Below are positions 44,858 to 54,269 of a DNA stretch of 60,000 bases, one piece after another. The notes under the pieces were generated by a model. It was not told the origin of the DNA. It saw nothing but the letters and a program-made list of their open reading frames with translations, and did no database searches. The translations under genes were made by a program, and so were the position numbers. The stretch spans positions 30,473,740 to 30,533,739 of the forward strand of contig NC_087064.1 in assembly GCF_963678635.1 (NCBI RefSeq). The letters run 5' to 3'. Origin of the DNA: Symsagittifera roscoffensis. Lineage: Eukaryota; Xenacoelomorpha; Acoela; Convolutidae. Every line of letters starts with the position of its first letter. The stretch's first letter is position 1.

Positions 44858-46254
44858 AAAACAATGATATTTTGGTCAATTTGGGACAATTAACGCGCGA
44901 TACGTTTAGCGCTCTTAACGCGTAAGCGGAGATTTAATCCGTGATAGAAATCGTTCCAAATTGGTTGAAGCAGGCTATTTGCCGTAGATGATTTGTTACT
45001 AGGAGCCAAATATATCACTTTGTACTTTAAATGGGTGGATGATTTTCACAAAAAATCTTTAAAAAAATCATTCATTTATATACAAAATTTTCTGTCTATG
45101 ATTACTGCTCCATAGACCTCAAAAGTCAGTCGGAACATTTAGGGCTTCGCTCTGATACGAGCAGTCTTGTTGTTCCGACTTTCGATACGAAAGTAACGGA
45201 ATATTTGTGCTCGGGGTGGGTTTTTTTTTCTTCAGAAAAATTTCAAGACTTTTTACCTAGCCATTTTTGACGGAATTTTTTACATCATTCAAAAGGTATT
45301 GTTGTCTTGAGCTCAAATTTGAAAAGATATTTCACCTGTGATCATTTTTTGTAAAGTTATGGGGGTTTAAAGATTGCCATTTTGTCCAATTTGGGACAAT
45401 TAACGCGCGATATATTTAGCGCTATTAACGCGTGAGCGGAGAGTTAATCTGTCTTAAAATCGTTCCAAATTGGTTGAAAGAAGCTTATTTGCCATAATTG
45501 ATTTGTTACAAGGAGCGAAATCTATCGTTTTATACTTTGCATGGCGTGTGGGGGGATGATTTTCACAAAAAAAAATCAAATTTTAGAAAAAAAATTTTTA
45601 TTTTATTTTTTCTTACATTTAATTTTTTAATGTTATTATTGCTCCATAAAACCTTAAAAGGCAGTTGCAACATTCAGGGCTTCGCCTTGATACGAGCAGT
45701 CTTGTTTTCATTTAGCATTGCGTCAACTCAAGCATTTAACTACAATAGCTCATAAATTTTTATTAGAAGAAAACATTGAAAAACTATAAAATTTGGTTAA
45801 TATCAAAAATCAAGTGTGAAAATTTGAGTCGTACAAAATTAACACGACCAATTAGCTAGCCTCAGTTCATTTTGAACAATTTTGTTGAGCGGTATAATTC
45901 GCCACGCATGAATACTTTGCGTTACGCTTTCAGGATTGTCAAATGGAGAGCATGGCTAAATTGGCAATCTTCAATGGGCCAGAAAACTTTTGTTGAAAAC
46001 TATCATTTCGATCGCCAAAGACTGAAAAAAACCACGCCAAGCGTAAATATTCTGTTTTCTTTGAAATTCGGAACAAAAAGTTTAGAGATTAAAGAGAGCC
46101 CAAATACGTTATATATTGAAGCCTGGCAGAAGTTTCGAACCAGAAAAAAGTTGCTTTAAGTAAGTAGAGAATATCTTCAGTATAGTATCTAGTTAGCGCA
46201 AAACAATGAGAGTCTGTTCCTTAAATGTGTAGAAACGTCTGATTAGTACGAAAC

Positions 46255-46371
46255 ATGAGCGTGGCTTTTTTAACGCTCCTTGCCATCGAAAATCCATCGT
46301 GTTTAGAATACTATGATTATCACGTATGCCACATTTCAAAACAACAGTGCAATGTTAACTTACAGGGAAAG
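46255..46371 (+). CDS. Candidate first exon of an unknown secreted/Cys-containing protein
   Basis: Thirty-nine codons run from an ATG with A at -3 to a consensus donor GTAAGTAAG: MSVAFLTLLAIENPSCLEYY, then DYHVCHISKQQCNVNLQGK. The start is hydrophobic, like a short signal peptide, and three Cys follow. It lies 130 bp from exon 1 of the minus-strand membrane-protein gene, inside its first intron. No downstream exon was identified. Chance is a real alternative at this length. Confidence 0.3.
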
Positions 46372-46501
46372 GTAAGTAAGGCCATGAGCTGATGCTGGCT
46401 ATGAAATTTCATTTGCTTTCGATCGGAAGGAAGGTGACGGCTTTGTGGGGGAGGGGGATTTGGACAGTTTTAAGACACGAGTGGGCCGAAAAGTATATTA
46501 C

Positions 46502-46624
46502 CTGCTCATGTCTGGGAGACCTCTTGTAAAACCACCAGATGAAGAAGCCAGCCGAGGCCGAGAGGAATACAAAGCCGACAGCACCGATGACCGAATAGAT
46601 TGCAATGCTCACTTGCGGAGCCAT
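46502..46624 (-). CDS. Membrane-protein gene, exon 1 (start and transmembrane anchor)
   Basis: 41 codons run from the ATG to the donor GTAATATAC. Only MAPQ precedes a 25-residue hydrophobic segment (VSIAIYSVIGAVGFVFLSAS, AGFFI), then WWFYKRSPRHEQ. The basic residues after the segment predict a tiny luminal N terminus and a cytosolic tail (N-out, single pass), the layout of synaptotagmin-type and other tail-in-cytosol proteins. Exon 1 ends in phase 0 and exon 2 starts in phase 0, so linking them across a 9.2-kb intron is consistent but not proven. In-window exons total 974 coding nt. I know no named family; no C2 or other domain is seen in the part available. Confidence 0.7.
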
Positions 46625-47094
46625 AAATAGTTGCAAAATAATTAGTAAATAAATTAGTACAAGCGCACAATAATTTCTTCAGACCATAGTTTAAATGGTC
46701 TGTAATCAATTTCCCTAATAATTTAAATGGCTTGTTTTGGTTGATGATTAGGGTGATGAAATTACTACAGTGATGCTGATTTGGTAATTCGAGAATATAG
46801 CGTTTATGAAGTGGCGCTAAGGATAGCTTTAGTTGATGCCTGCTCGGATAACAAAAAGACTTTCCCGTTTCGATTGATGTTCCGACAATGATCGGCCGAA
46901 AGTCACTCTAACTAGAATTGGTGTGAATCTGGCGCCAAAATCACCCAGTGGAAGTCACGTTAAGAGCCAAAATATTGATGACTCATGACGTAATCGTGCA
47001 ATCTAATGAGTCAAATTTTTCGACTTTTCGAATAGAATGAGCCCATAAGCAACGATTTCCATTTGAGTGCCACTTATGGCTATTTTGTTACATC

Positions 47095-47380
47095 CCCTCC
47101 GCACTTTTTCCTCCCTCCCCACCTCACATAAGCATCAAATTTATCATGTAACCAGGGGTCTTACAGAGTGAAGCATGAAGATCAAATAAGTTTATCTTGG
47201 CCTAATTAATCCGCATATCAATTTTTGTAACAAAACAAAGCTATTTTACACCTACGGCTCTTTTTCCTTTTCACCACTACCTCACATAAGCGTCAATTTT
47301 ATGGGGTAAGGAGGGGTTTTACAAAGTTAAGTTTGAAAACTTAAAATATTTATCATAAACTAATCAGCCCGCATGCCAAT
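47095..47380. mobile_element. Two decayed type A MITE pieces
   Basis: 47095-47230 lacks clear ends but follows the type A interior (CCCCACCTCACATAAGCATC, GGTCTTACAGAGT, AGATCAAATAAG). 47256-47380 starts GGCTCTTTTTCCTTTTC and is truncated on the right. Confidence 0.6.
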
Positions 47381-47472
47381 TTTACACAGATGCGAAGCTG
47401 AGCCTCGCACTAAGTATGATACGAAACGAAAGAAAGTTGCAAAAAAGTTAAAAGCTAAATAATAAATAAGGC

Positions 47473-47885
47473 GGCTCTTTTTCCTTTTGGCTCTTTTTCC
47501 TTTTCCCCCCACCTGCAAATTTTTATATTTGAAGTTAGTGTCCACTTTGTCCGATTATCATGAAAATTGACATGCAGACTAATTAGGCCATGACAAACAT
47601 ATTTGATTTTCATAATTAAACTTGTAAAACCACTCGTTAGACCAGAAAATTCATGTTTGAGTGAGGTGGGGAGGGGAAAGGAAAAAGAGCCTTCCTTTTC
47701 ACCCCCCACCTCACACGACCTTCAATATATTAGTGTAACGAGAGGTTTTACGAGGTTGAGTATGAAGACCAAATATGTTTGTCGTGGCCTTATTAGTCTG
47801 TATGTAAATTTTCATAGCAATCGGACAATGTAGTCAACAAATTTACATGTAAAAATTTGCAGGTGGGGGAAAAGGAAAAAGAACC
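47473..47885. mobile_element. Type A MITE (outer copy) carrying a nested type A MITE
   Basis: The element starts GGCTCTTTTTCCTTTT at 47473, is interrupted at 47489, resumes at 47700 with CACCCCCCACCTCAC, and ends AAAAGGAAAAAGAACC at 47885. A perfect 8-bp duplication AATAAGGC flanks the whole (47465-47472 and 47886-47893). Confidence 0.9.
47489..47691. mobile_element. Type A MITE (inner, nested copy, inverted)
   Basis: 203 bp, inserted at base 17 of the outer copy. Target duplication TTCCTTTT (47481-47488 and 47692-47699). The inner copy runs in the opposite direction: CCACCTGCAAATTTTTATAT comes first, whereas it is last in the outer copy. Confidence 0.9.
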
Positions 47886-48025
47886 AATAAGGCTAGTTTT
47901 GAAAGAAAAGCATGCTGAGACAATAGCATGAGACATAAACCCTTTAAGCCAATGAAAAATCAATGAGACAAGACTTATGAAAAGTTAATAAATCCCGCTC
48001 ACTCTCAAAACACTATTGAAATTTT

Positions 48026-48216
48026 GGCTCTTTTTCCGTCCCCCCCACCTCGCACAAGCATCAATTTTATGGTCTAAGGAGAGGTTTTACAAGGTTGATT
48101 ATGAAGACCAAATATGTTTTTCATGACTTAATTAGTCTGCATGTCAATTTTCATGACAATGGGATAATGTGCACAGTATTATGAATTATAAAAATTTGCC
48201 GGAAGGAAAAAGAGCC
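48026..48216. mobile_element. Type A MITE, complete ends
   Basis: GGCTCTTTTTCCGTCCCCCC to GCCGGAAGGAAAAAGAGCC with the usual interior. Flanks GAAATTTT and GAAACTGG match only at GAAA. The right duplication may have been altered by the neighbouring element that begins at 48223. Confidence 0.75.
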
Positions 48217-48222
48217 GAAACT

Positions 48223-48611
48223 GGCTCTTTTCAGTTCCCCCCTTTGATTTTTTTGGAAACTTAATATAAGAAAACTTATTTAAAAGGACTTTTCATGTTA
48301 TAAAATGCACTGAAACGTGTCAGCGTGAACATATAAACAAACTTTGGCTCTTTTTCCTTTTCCCCCCCACCTCACTCAAACATGAATTTTATGGTCTATC
48401 GAGCGGTCTTACAAGGTTAATTATGGAGACCAAATATGTTTGTCATGGCCTAATTAGTCTACATGCCAATTTTCATGGCAATCGGACAAAGTGAACAGTA
48501 ACTTCAAATATAAAAATTTGCAGGTGGGGGGAAAAGGAAAAAGAGCCCAAATTTTCACAACCTTTCTTACATGCAAAATGCCGTGTGAACAATGCCGTGT
48601 GAAAAAGAGCC
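48223..48611. mobile_element. Type B-related MITE split by a nested type A MITE
   Basis: Starts GGCTCTTTTCAGTTCCCCCC and ends GTGTGAAAAAGAGCC. The ACGTGTCAGCGTGAAC and CATGCAAAATGCCGTGTGAA blocks also occur in 44646-44857. The interior is interrupted by 48346-48547. I see no outer duplication. Confidence 0.7.
48346..48547. mobile_element. Type A MITE nested in the element 48223-48611
   Basis: 202 bp, GGCTCTTTTTCCTTTTCCCC to GGGGAAAAGGAAAAAGAGCC, flanked by CAAACTTT (48338-48345) and CAAATTTT (48548-48555), a 7-of-8 match, so a slightly decayed target duplication. Confidence 0.85.
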
Positions 48612-48861
48612 GAGATATACAAGCTGATATAAAAGAAAAAAACACAGAAAATCCAGAAAAAAATTATGTCATGAAAAATTTGAACTAAAGCTTTTAGTAT
48701 TTTGTGCAATCCAGATGTGAGCAAAAATATGTTTCCGTTGAAACTACTCAAAATTAGGTCACTAAGCCGAAAAGGAAAGGCCGAAATCATTTGGGCAGAT
48801 TAAAGTTTTAATAAGCCAACATTTTTTTGAAACGGACTATTAGCCATTTGAATAAAACATG

Positions 48862-48932
48862 ATCAGTCAGATTCGAACCCAGGACCTTTGCCGTCCCAGG
48901 CGCAGTTGTTACTTCCATACCAAATGTGCCGC
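48862..48932 (-). ncRNA. tRNA-derived (SINE-like) fragment
   Basis: The minus strand has GGGTTCGAATCT (48869-48880), ten of eleven positions of the pol III B box, and TGGTATGGAAG about 45 nt upstream as an A-box-like start. GCC/GGC around TGGGAC may be an anticodon-arm relic. The acceptor arms do not pair, so this is not a functional tRNA. Confidence 0.4.
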
Positions 48933-49689
48933 AGACGCAAAGAAACTTGAATTCACTATGCACAGAACCTTAATTTACCATTTCTAATTTTGACCACTCT
49001 GTGGGACAAATTTATTTACGGAGAAACAGTTTGGTACCCGATTGCAAAATCCTTGCTTGTCTTGATTAACAATCGGACAATTTGAATTGAAAAAAAAACT
49101 AACTTCCGGGTTCTCTTACATGTTCCCACTTTCATCGTAAAGTTAAAATAACTAGTTATCAATATCAACTGGGTATAGTGAGCATTTTAACTATTTGGAA
49201 CACACTTGTTTTGAAACCTTACATTGTAGCGTCACATATTTAGCATAACATTATATAACAAAACTACAAACTAGAGGCAAAGTGGAGCTTCTAATCACTA
49301 CGTAAGTGTGGCAGAACTACAGCACATAAAAGGAACGGCAAGCTAGCAAAAAATGAAGGAAAGAACAAAAGCAAAAAAGTGAAACTTTATAATTATTTTT
49401 GACGAAATAAAAAAAGATTAAATTTAAATTTTGAAACTACACAGCTCAACCGATCTAAAATTATTTTTCAAACTAATAATGAATTTTGCCCTTGAAACGA
49501 CGCAAAAATAGGCTGACTAAGCATATATAACAATAATTACTCTGTTTTGGCCATGTAAAGCTTTTAGTCCATAAATAAAAAAAATAACAGAAATTATATT
49601 GAATCTCGTCTAGTAATTAAACAATCTACAGGCGAAAATCAACAGCACTTGCAACTACAACAAAAAATTCTTATAGAAAAAAAATCTTA

Positions 49690-50640
49690 GATAGGTCAAC
49701 TTTTTTCTTCTTTTACCTTTTCTACGCAAAATTAGGTACCGCAAATAAGCATCGGACTAAGTTCAGTTATGTATCATATTAAAAATTTTTAGTCGTAATT
49801 TAAAAAGCTCTCAAAACTTTTTTTAATGTTGAGAGAAACCGGTGCAAAATTTTTGAGTTTTCGTCTATCTTTGAGGAGTGAGCAGGCTTACATTAGCTTA
49901 ATGAAAGCATTGAAAAATTAATTTCATTCAAGTCAAGTTAGTTTTAAGCTCTTTATTAGGTATCAAAAAGATCAAAAATTCCAGAGAAAAAACTTGGAAC
50001 ATTTCAAAAAAAACTTGCTGGAAATTTAATTTTTTTTCACATTCTTTTTTCGTTTTTCTAGAGATTTTTTCAAAAAGTTTTTTCAATTTGCCCGTTTCAC
50101 CATGACTGTTAAAGATGGCTAACTTTCATTTTTGCGTTCAGATCGTTTTATCAGACTACGCAGAAAAAAAGAAGACAAATTTGAAAAAAAATTTTCGTAG
50201 TTTTTGAGAGTATGGTCGGAACATTGTGCAACTGCACTGTAACCGGCTATCATTGTTCTTCTTTTCTTTTTGTTTTCTACGCGAAACCAGGTACCACAAA
50301 ATAATCATTGAAAAAAGTCGAGTCATAAATCACATTAACAACCTTTCAGTTGTGATTCGAACGTTAAAAAAGAATATTTTAGCGCCTTCTTGGGAATGGA
50401 ACAAGAACCAAACAAAAAATTCTAAAGAACTGTTTCTAAATATTTTGATTTTTTGTTGATTTTATAAATTTTAACTTATTTTTTGTTGAACGTCACGATT
50501 TTTTTAATTCTCAAACACTATAGGTTTTCCTTTTATCACACCAAAAATAAAAAACAACGATCGAAAATTGTATTTTCTTAAAGTTAGATCGAAGCATTCT
50601 GCGCCACTTGCACAACAAACCGCTACCCTTGTTCTTCTTT
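49690..50640 (+). repeat. Distant, shorter relative of the 1-kb satellite
   Basis: Boxes in satellite order: TCTACGCAAAATTAGGTACC (49720s), GACTACGCAGAAA (50154), GGTCGGAACATTGTGCAACT and ACCGGCTATCATTGTT (50214-50257), TCTACGCGAAACCAGGTACC (50272), then CACTTGCACAACAAACCGCT (near 50607). Two TACGC-AAA-AGGTACC boxes are about 550 bp apart. The part of the 1-kb monomer between ACCGGTCAT and the CCACGCAAAACC box is absent here. Confidence 0.65.
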
Positions 50641-50934
50641 ATCATCAAATAGTTTTTTGCAGCAAAAAAACTGCAAGAGATAGTAAACGTTGAGACCTGT
50701 TTTGGCACTGAACAGTTAGATTCAGAATAAAGGCTGAAAGGAGGTAATTGCAATCAAATTACAGCTGCAAGGAATCACGACTAAATTAAAAGATTTAAGA
50801 GCTAGCACACTCAATCAACTATGATCTCGCTCTGAAGAAGCTGCATTTGAGTGAAAAAGTATCCTGATCTTGATTTTAACTAAAAGATAGATAATAATAA
50901 AAAACGGAATATCAAAATTACATTAGGATGCAGT

Positions 50935-51161
50935 AGATTTAGGGGGGGTACTATTTTAGGATTTGGATGTTTGGTTGACCCACCCTAAAACTATCTGAAG
51001 GGGCTAAATTATACTTTGAGGGAGTGTGCTTCGTAAAATCGCAATTTTTCGGGCCAAATTTTCCAAAAAAAGGCCTGAAAACCTAAAAAAGGTAGACAGA
51101 AGTTTCAATTTCTTTTAAAATCTGCTCCTAGAGGAAATCTCAGATCCGCTAGTGGCCCCTG
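50935..51161 (-). mobile_element. hAT-like MITE fragment
   Basis: Ends AATCTCAGATCCGCTAGTGG-CCCCTG at 51161, the inverse of the CAGGGGC-GGATCTAG terminus. The opposite end is a G run without clear terminus. Confidence 0.55.
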
Positions 51162-51620
51162 TAAGGGTGGCTATGTTTCTTCCCCAACCTTATCTGCCTG
51201 TTTCAGACACAAAATAAAATTTAGTTTTTATTTCACGGAATTATTTTAAGTTTACGCCAAATCGAGTTTGAAATTCAACACAGAAATGATGCTGAATTTC
51301 GCACCACTTGGGATACAAGAGAAGAAAGCCGCTAAGTAGAAAAAAGTCGCAGTGTCGGTAAACCTAGTTCGATCAAAATGTCTAAGTCTAATTTTGAAAC
51401 GGACAACGGAATAGAAAATTAGCTTCGAAAGATAACCATGTTTCGTAAAAAGGAAAAAAACGCCCAATTGTCATGAAAAATTAATTTGAATTATAATTTG
51501 CATTAAGATTTTTCTATTTTGTGCAATCCAGAGATGATTACAAAAATTAAGTTTCCCGAATAACAACCCAAAACTAGGTCACTAATTTCGAGAACTAAGA
51601 ACAATTTTTTTTACACAGAG

Positions 51621-51637
51621 GCGAAGCGGAGCTTCGC
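51621..51637 (+). repeat. Perfect hairpin GCGAAGC-GGA-GCTTCGC
   Basis: A 7-bp stem with a 3-nt loop after TTTACACAGAG. Related forms occur at 47391 (GCGAAGCTGAGCCTCGC), 40563 (GCGAAGCTGCG) and the duplicate 59590. Confidence 0.6.
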
Positions 51638-51689
51638 AGCTTTTGCGATACAACGAACGGGAACGTTGTACTGCAAGATGGAAATAACC

Positions 51690-52401
51690 AAGTAGAAAAA
51701 AACTTGCAAAAACTGGAAGTACGAAATACTCAATCACAGAAAAACAGACGAGAAACACACAGTAAAGCTTTAAAAAAGTGTCGACTTATTCAACAACACG
51801 TGGTTAGACGCCAATCAATTCGAACACAAAACTACCTAAATAGAGGGTTGTCATTAAAAACTCATGTTTGGAAATACAAAAAATTCAATCTCAAAAAAAC
51901 ATACGAAAGCACAACTAATAGCATAAAAAAGCTTTTAGTATTTTCTGAGCGTTCATTGAGCCAGCAACACGAGGTTAGACGCCAATTGATCCGAAAGCAG
52001 AACTACCAAAAGAAATTGTTGTCATAAAAAATTCAAAATATTTTTGGAAATGCGAAAAATTAAATCTCAGAAAAACAGACTAAAAACACAACCACTAGCA
52101 TTAAGCAAGCGTTTAGTATTTTCCGAGCGTCCACTAAGCCATCAACACGTAGTTAGAAGCCAATTGATTCGAAAACAAAAATACCAAAGTAAATGGATGT
52201 CATAAAAATCAACAACTTATTTGGAAATACGAAAACCCAATCTGAGAAAAACGGACGAGAAACACCAACACTAACATTAAGCATGTTTTTAGCTTTTTTC
52301 AAGCGTTCCTTAAGCCATCAACACGTGGTTAGATACCAATAAAACCGAAAACATTATGTCAAAACAATTGTTATCAAAAAAAATTTGAGAAATTAAAAAG
52401 A
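51690..52401 (+). repeat. Tandem repeat of about 176-bp units (four copies)
   Basis: GGAAATAC/GGAAATGC marks recur at 51870, 52046 and 52223 (176 and 177 bp apart), with an earlier, more diverged unit before 51870. Shared words: CAGAAAAACAGAC, CACGTGGTTAGACGCCAAT, AAGC-TTTAGTATTTT-GAGCGT. The first two units keep a joint open frame (51704-52027) rich in Lys, Arg and Gln (QQHVVRRQSIRTQNY, QQHEVRRQLIRKQNY); the later ones do not. I leave it as a repeat, not a gene. Confidence 0.75.
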
Positions 52402-53098
52402 TAAGTTTACTAAACCGACAAAAACAAGATCCCATAATACCTAGGCCTCAAACAACATCGAAGCGAAAAAAAAAACAAGAAAAAGTCTATATTCTGATTT
52501 GATAACGCTTGCTAATCGCAAGCGTAATAATTCAACAAGATAACTCCGCTCATTAAGGCAACACTTCATGAAAATCTCACCACAATTTGTTCAAGTGCCA
52601 AAAACTGGTTCGCAGACCATACTTTAACTTTACACTGAGTTTTTCGAAAATAACTAGAACTGATAAATCATAGAACAAAAAAAATTGCATGAAAGGCACA
52701 AATACTCAAAAATGTCTTATTTTATATAGTTAGTTTTCTGTTCTCATTGAAGTAATTGAACTATTGTTGGAAAATTTTATCAAGCAAAATTATCCATTCA
52801 GATGGCGGAATGGACTGCTGGTGCCAACGTTTTTCGATCAAGATGGCGGAATGGACTGCTGGTGCCGACGCCTTCCGATCAAAAAATCAATTTTTAAGCA
52901 CTACTCGCGTGCACATTGGAGCAACTAAAGCGCTTCAATTATCTGAGAGGCCAATCAAAACGAGGCTAACATCATTGAATTACTTGCAGGTACAAATCAT
53001 TAGACATCTAAAAATAAATCAAATTCAACTAAACTATGGATCAAGTTTCTGTTCCAGCTACACCAAAACAGGTCCCAATTCTCCTTTTCTCCTCAGCA
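52218..53098 (+). repeat. Rearranged tandem duplication, first copy
   Basis: 52218-52401 recurs at 53145-53328 (offset 927) and 52746-53098 recurs at 53333-53685 (offset 587). The second copy therefore lacks 52402-52745. Inside, ATGGCGGAATGGACTGCTGG occurs twice in tandem (44-bp period). No supported gene; plus-strand frames of 126-138 codons here depend only on the duplication. Confidence 0.85.
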
Positions 53099-53145
53099 GA
53101 TTGCTTGCATACTTTGCACTTGTGGAAATTCGTAGCATATGGGGT
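53098..53145 (-). pseudogene. CRIPT: CRIPT exon fragment at a duplication junction
   Basis: 48 bp (AGATTGCTTGCATACTTTGC, ACTTGTGGAAATTCGTAGCA, TATGGGGT) match the CRIPT exon at about 54301-54348 with one difference. On the minus strand they encode PYATNFHKCKVCKQS. The piece sits exactly between the two copies of the local tandem duplication, lacks both splice sites and cannot replace the true exon. Confidence 0.85.
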
Positions 53146-53685
53146 ATTTGGAAATACGAAAACCCAATCTGAGAAAAACGGACGAGAAACACCAACACTA
53201 ACATTAAGCAAGTTTTTAGCTTTTTTCAAGCGTTCCTTAAGCCATCAACACGTGGTTAGATACCAATAAAACCGAAAACATTATGTCAAAACAATTGTTA
53301 TCAAAAAAATTTTGAGAAATTAAAAAGAAGTAATTGAAGTAATTGAACTATTGTTGGAAAATTTTATCAAGCAAAATTATCCATTCAGATGGCGGAATGG
53401 ACTGCTGGTGCCAACGTTTTTCGATCAAGATGGCGGAATGGACTGCTGGTGCCGACGCCTTCCGATCAAAAAATCAATTTTTAAGCACTACTCGCGTGCA
53501 CATTGGAGCAACTAAAGCGCTTCAATTATCTGAGAGGCCAATCAAAACGAGGCTAACATCATTGAATTACTTGCAGGTACAAATCATTAGACATCTAAAA
53601 ATAAATCAAATTCAACTAAACTATGGATCAAGTTTCTGTTCCAGCTACACCAAAACAGGTCCCAATTCTCCTTTTCTCCTCAGCA
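53145..53685 (+). repeat. Rearranged tandem duplication, second (shortened) copy
   Basis: Composed of matches to 52218-52401 and 52746-53098 joined near TAAAAAGAAGTAATTG. Sequence identity to the first copy is very high. Confidence 0.85.
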
Positions 53686-53751
53686 TCTTTCTGTCATCTT
53701 ACGTGAACAACATCATCCGCTAGACTTTTTCACTAGTGTTCCTTTTTCTTT

Positions 53752-53834
53752 TCAGACTGAACTTTGTTTATAGTTTGAAGTGTCTAGGATTTTCTTTCCA
53801 CACAAAGCACATATTCCTAGTTTATAAGCACAAC
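53752..53834 (-). CDS. CRIPT: CRIPT, last coding exon
   Basis: CRIPT is a small cysteine-rich protein first known as a PDZ-binding partner of PSD-95 at synapses and also a component of the minor spliceosome. This exon follows GGTATATTCCAG and encodes CAYKLGICALCGKKILDTSN then YKQSSV-stop, matching the family's C-terminal C-AY-K-GICAMCGKK-LDT-NYKQTSV. The final SSV keeps a class I PDZ ligand. It holds the last C-x2-C zinc pair. The first two bases (GT) complete a codon begun in the previous exon. Intron to the previous exon: 435 bp. Confidence 0.95.
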
Positions 53835-54269
53835 CTGGAATATACCAAAACAATTTGTAACACATGAGTTTATGCCACTTGATTGATATAATTTCTTTGC
53901 TATCATTGAGCAAATGAAAAGATAAGAAGATGAAAGCGTGAAACTGCTAAGAAACAAGGAAATAAAAATTCCACTATTTTTTTAATTTCCTCGTTTCGTA
54001 GAATAAATGCCATCGCAATAAATCCAACTTTATCCGGTAGACATCAAGACACTGTCAATTTGTTGAATAGAAAAGAAACTCTGTGCCACAAGTTGTTTTT
54101 CGTTTTGTTAAGGGTGTTGAAATTCTTAATTTACGTCGGGTTACATTGCATTACTGGGGCATGGCATCACATGTAAGAAGACTTAATCAAAACTGTAATA
54201 ATAAAATTTAGATGCAAGCAAAATTTAATTGAAATGTGCTGAAAGCAACGTAATTTAAAGCTTACTTAC

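Larger units (their letters stand above)
43195..45760 (+). repeat. Tandem/dispersed 540-bp repeat units with GGGCTTCGCC hairpin
   Basis: Units share a header (CAGTCGGAACATTCAGGGCT, TCGCC, GATACGAGCAGTCTTGTT), then GTGCTCGGGGTGGG with CTTCAGACAAA, TTAACTAGCCATTTTTGAC, TAACGCGCGATATATTT, CTCTTAACGCGTAAGCGGAG and CAAATTGGTTGAAAGAAGCT. Headers lie at about 44310, 45128 and 45667. The last two are 539 bp apart, and the first interval is longer because a MITE (44646-44857) is inserted. No coding is seen. Confidence 0.75.
49209..52031 (+). repeat. Segmental duplication, copy 1
   Basis: Essentially identical to 57178-60000 at a constant offset of 7,969 bp. The only difference I noticed is AAGCTCTTT (49937 region) versus AAGCGCTTT. 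The left edge is sharp at TTTTGAAACC. The true length is unknown because copy 2 runs off the window. It includes satellite-related DNA, a hAT-like fragment and part of a 176-bp tandem repeat. Confidence 0.95.

Noticed and set aside
48862-48932. Functional tRNA gene on the minus strand
   Set aside because: The B box is good, but the acceptor and T stems do not pair, so it was kept only as a tRNA-derived fragment.
52756-53723. Two similar 126-138-codon plus-strand frames as a duplicated gene
   Set aside because: The similarity comes from a very recent DNA duplication, the ends differ because of the junction, and no domain or splice support exists.
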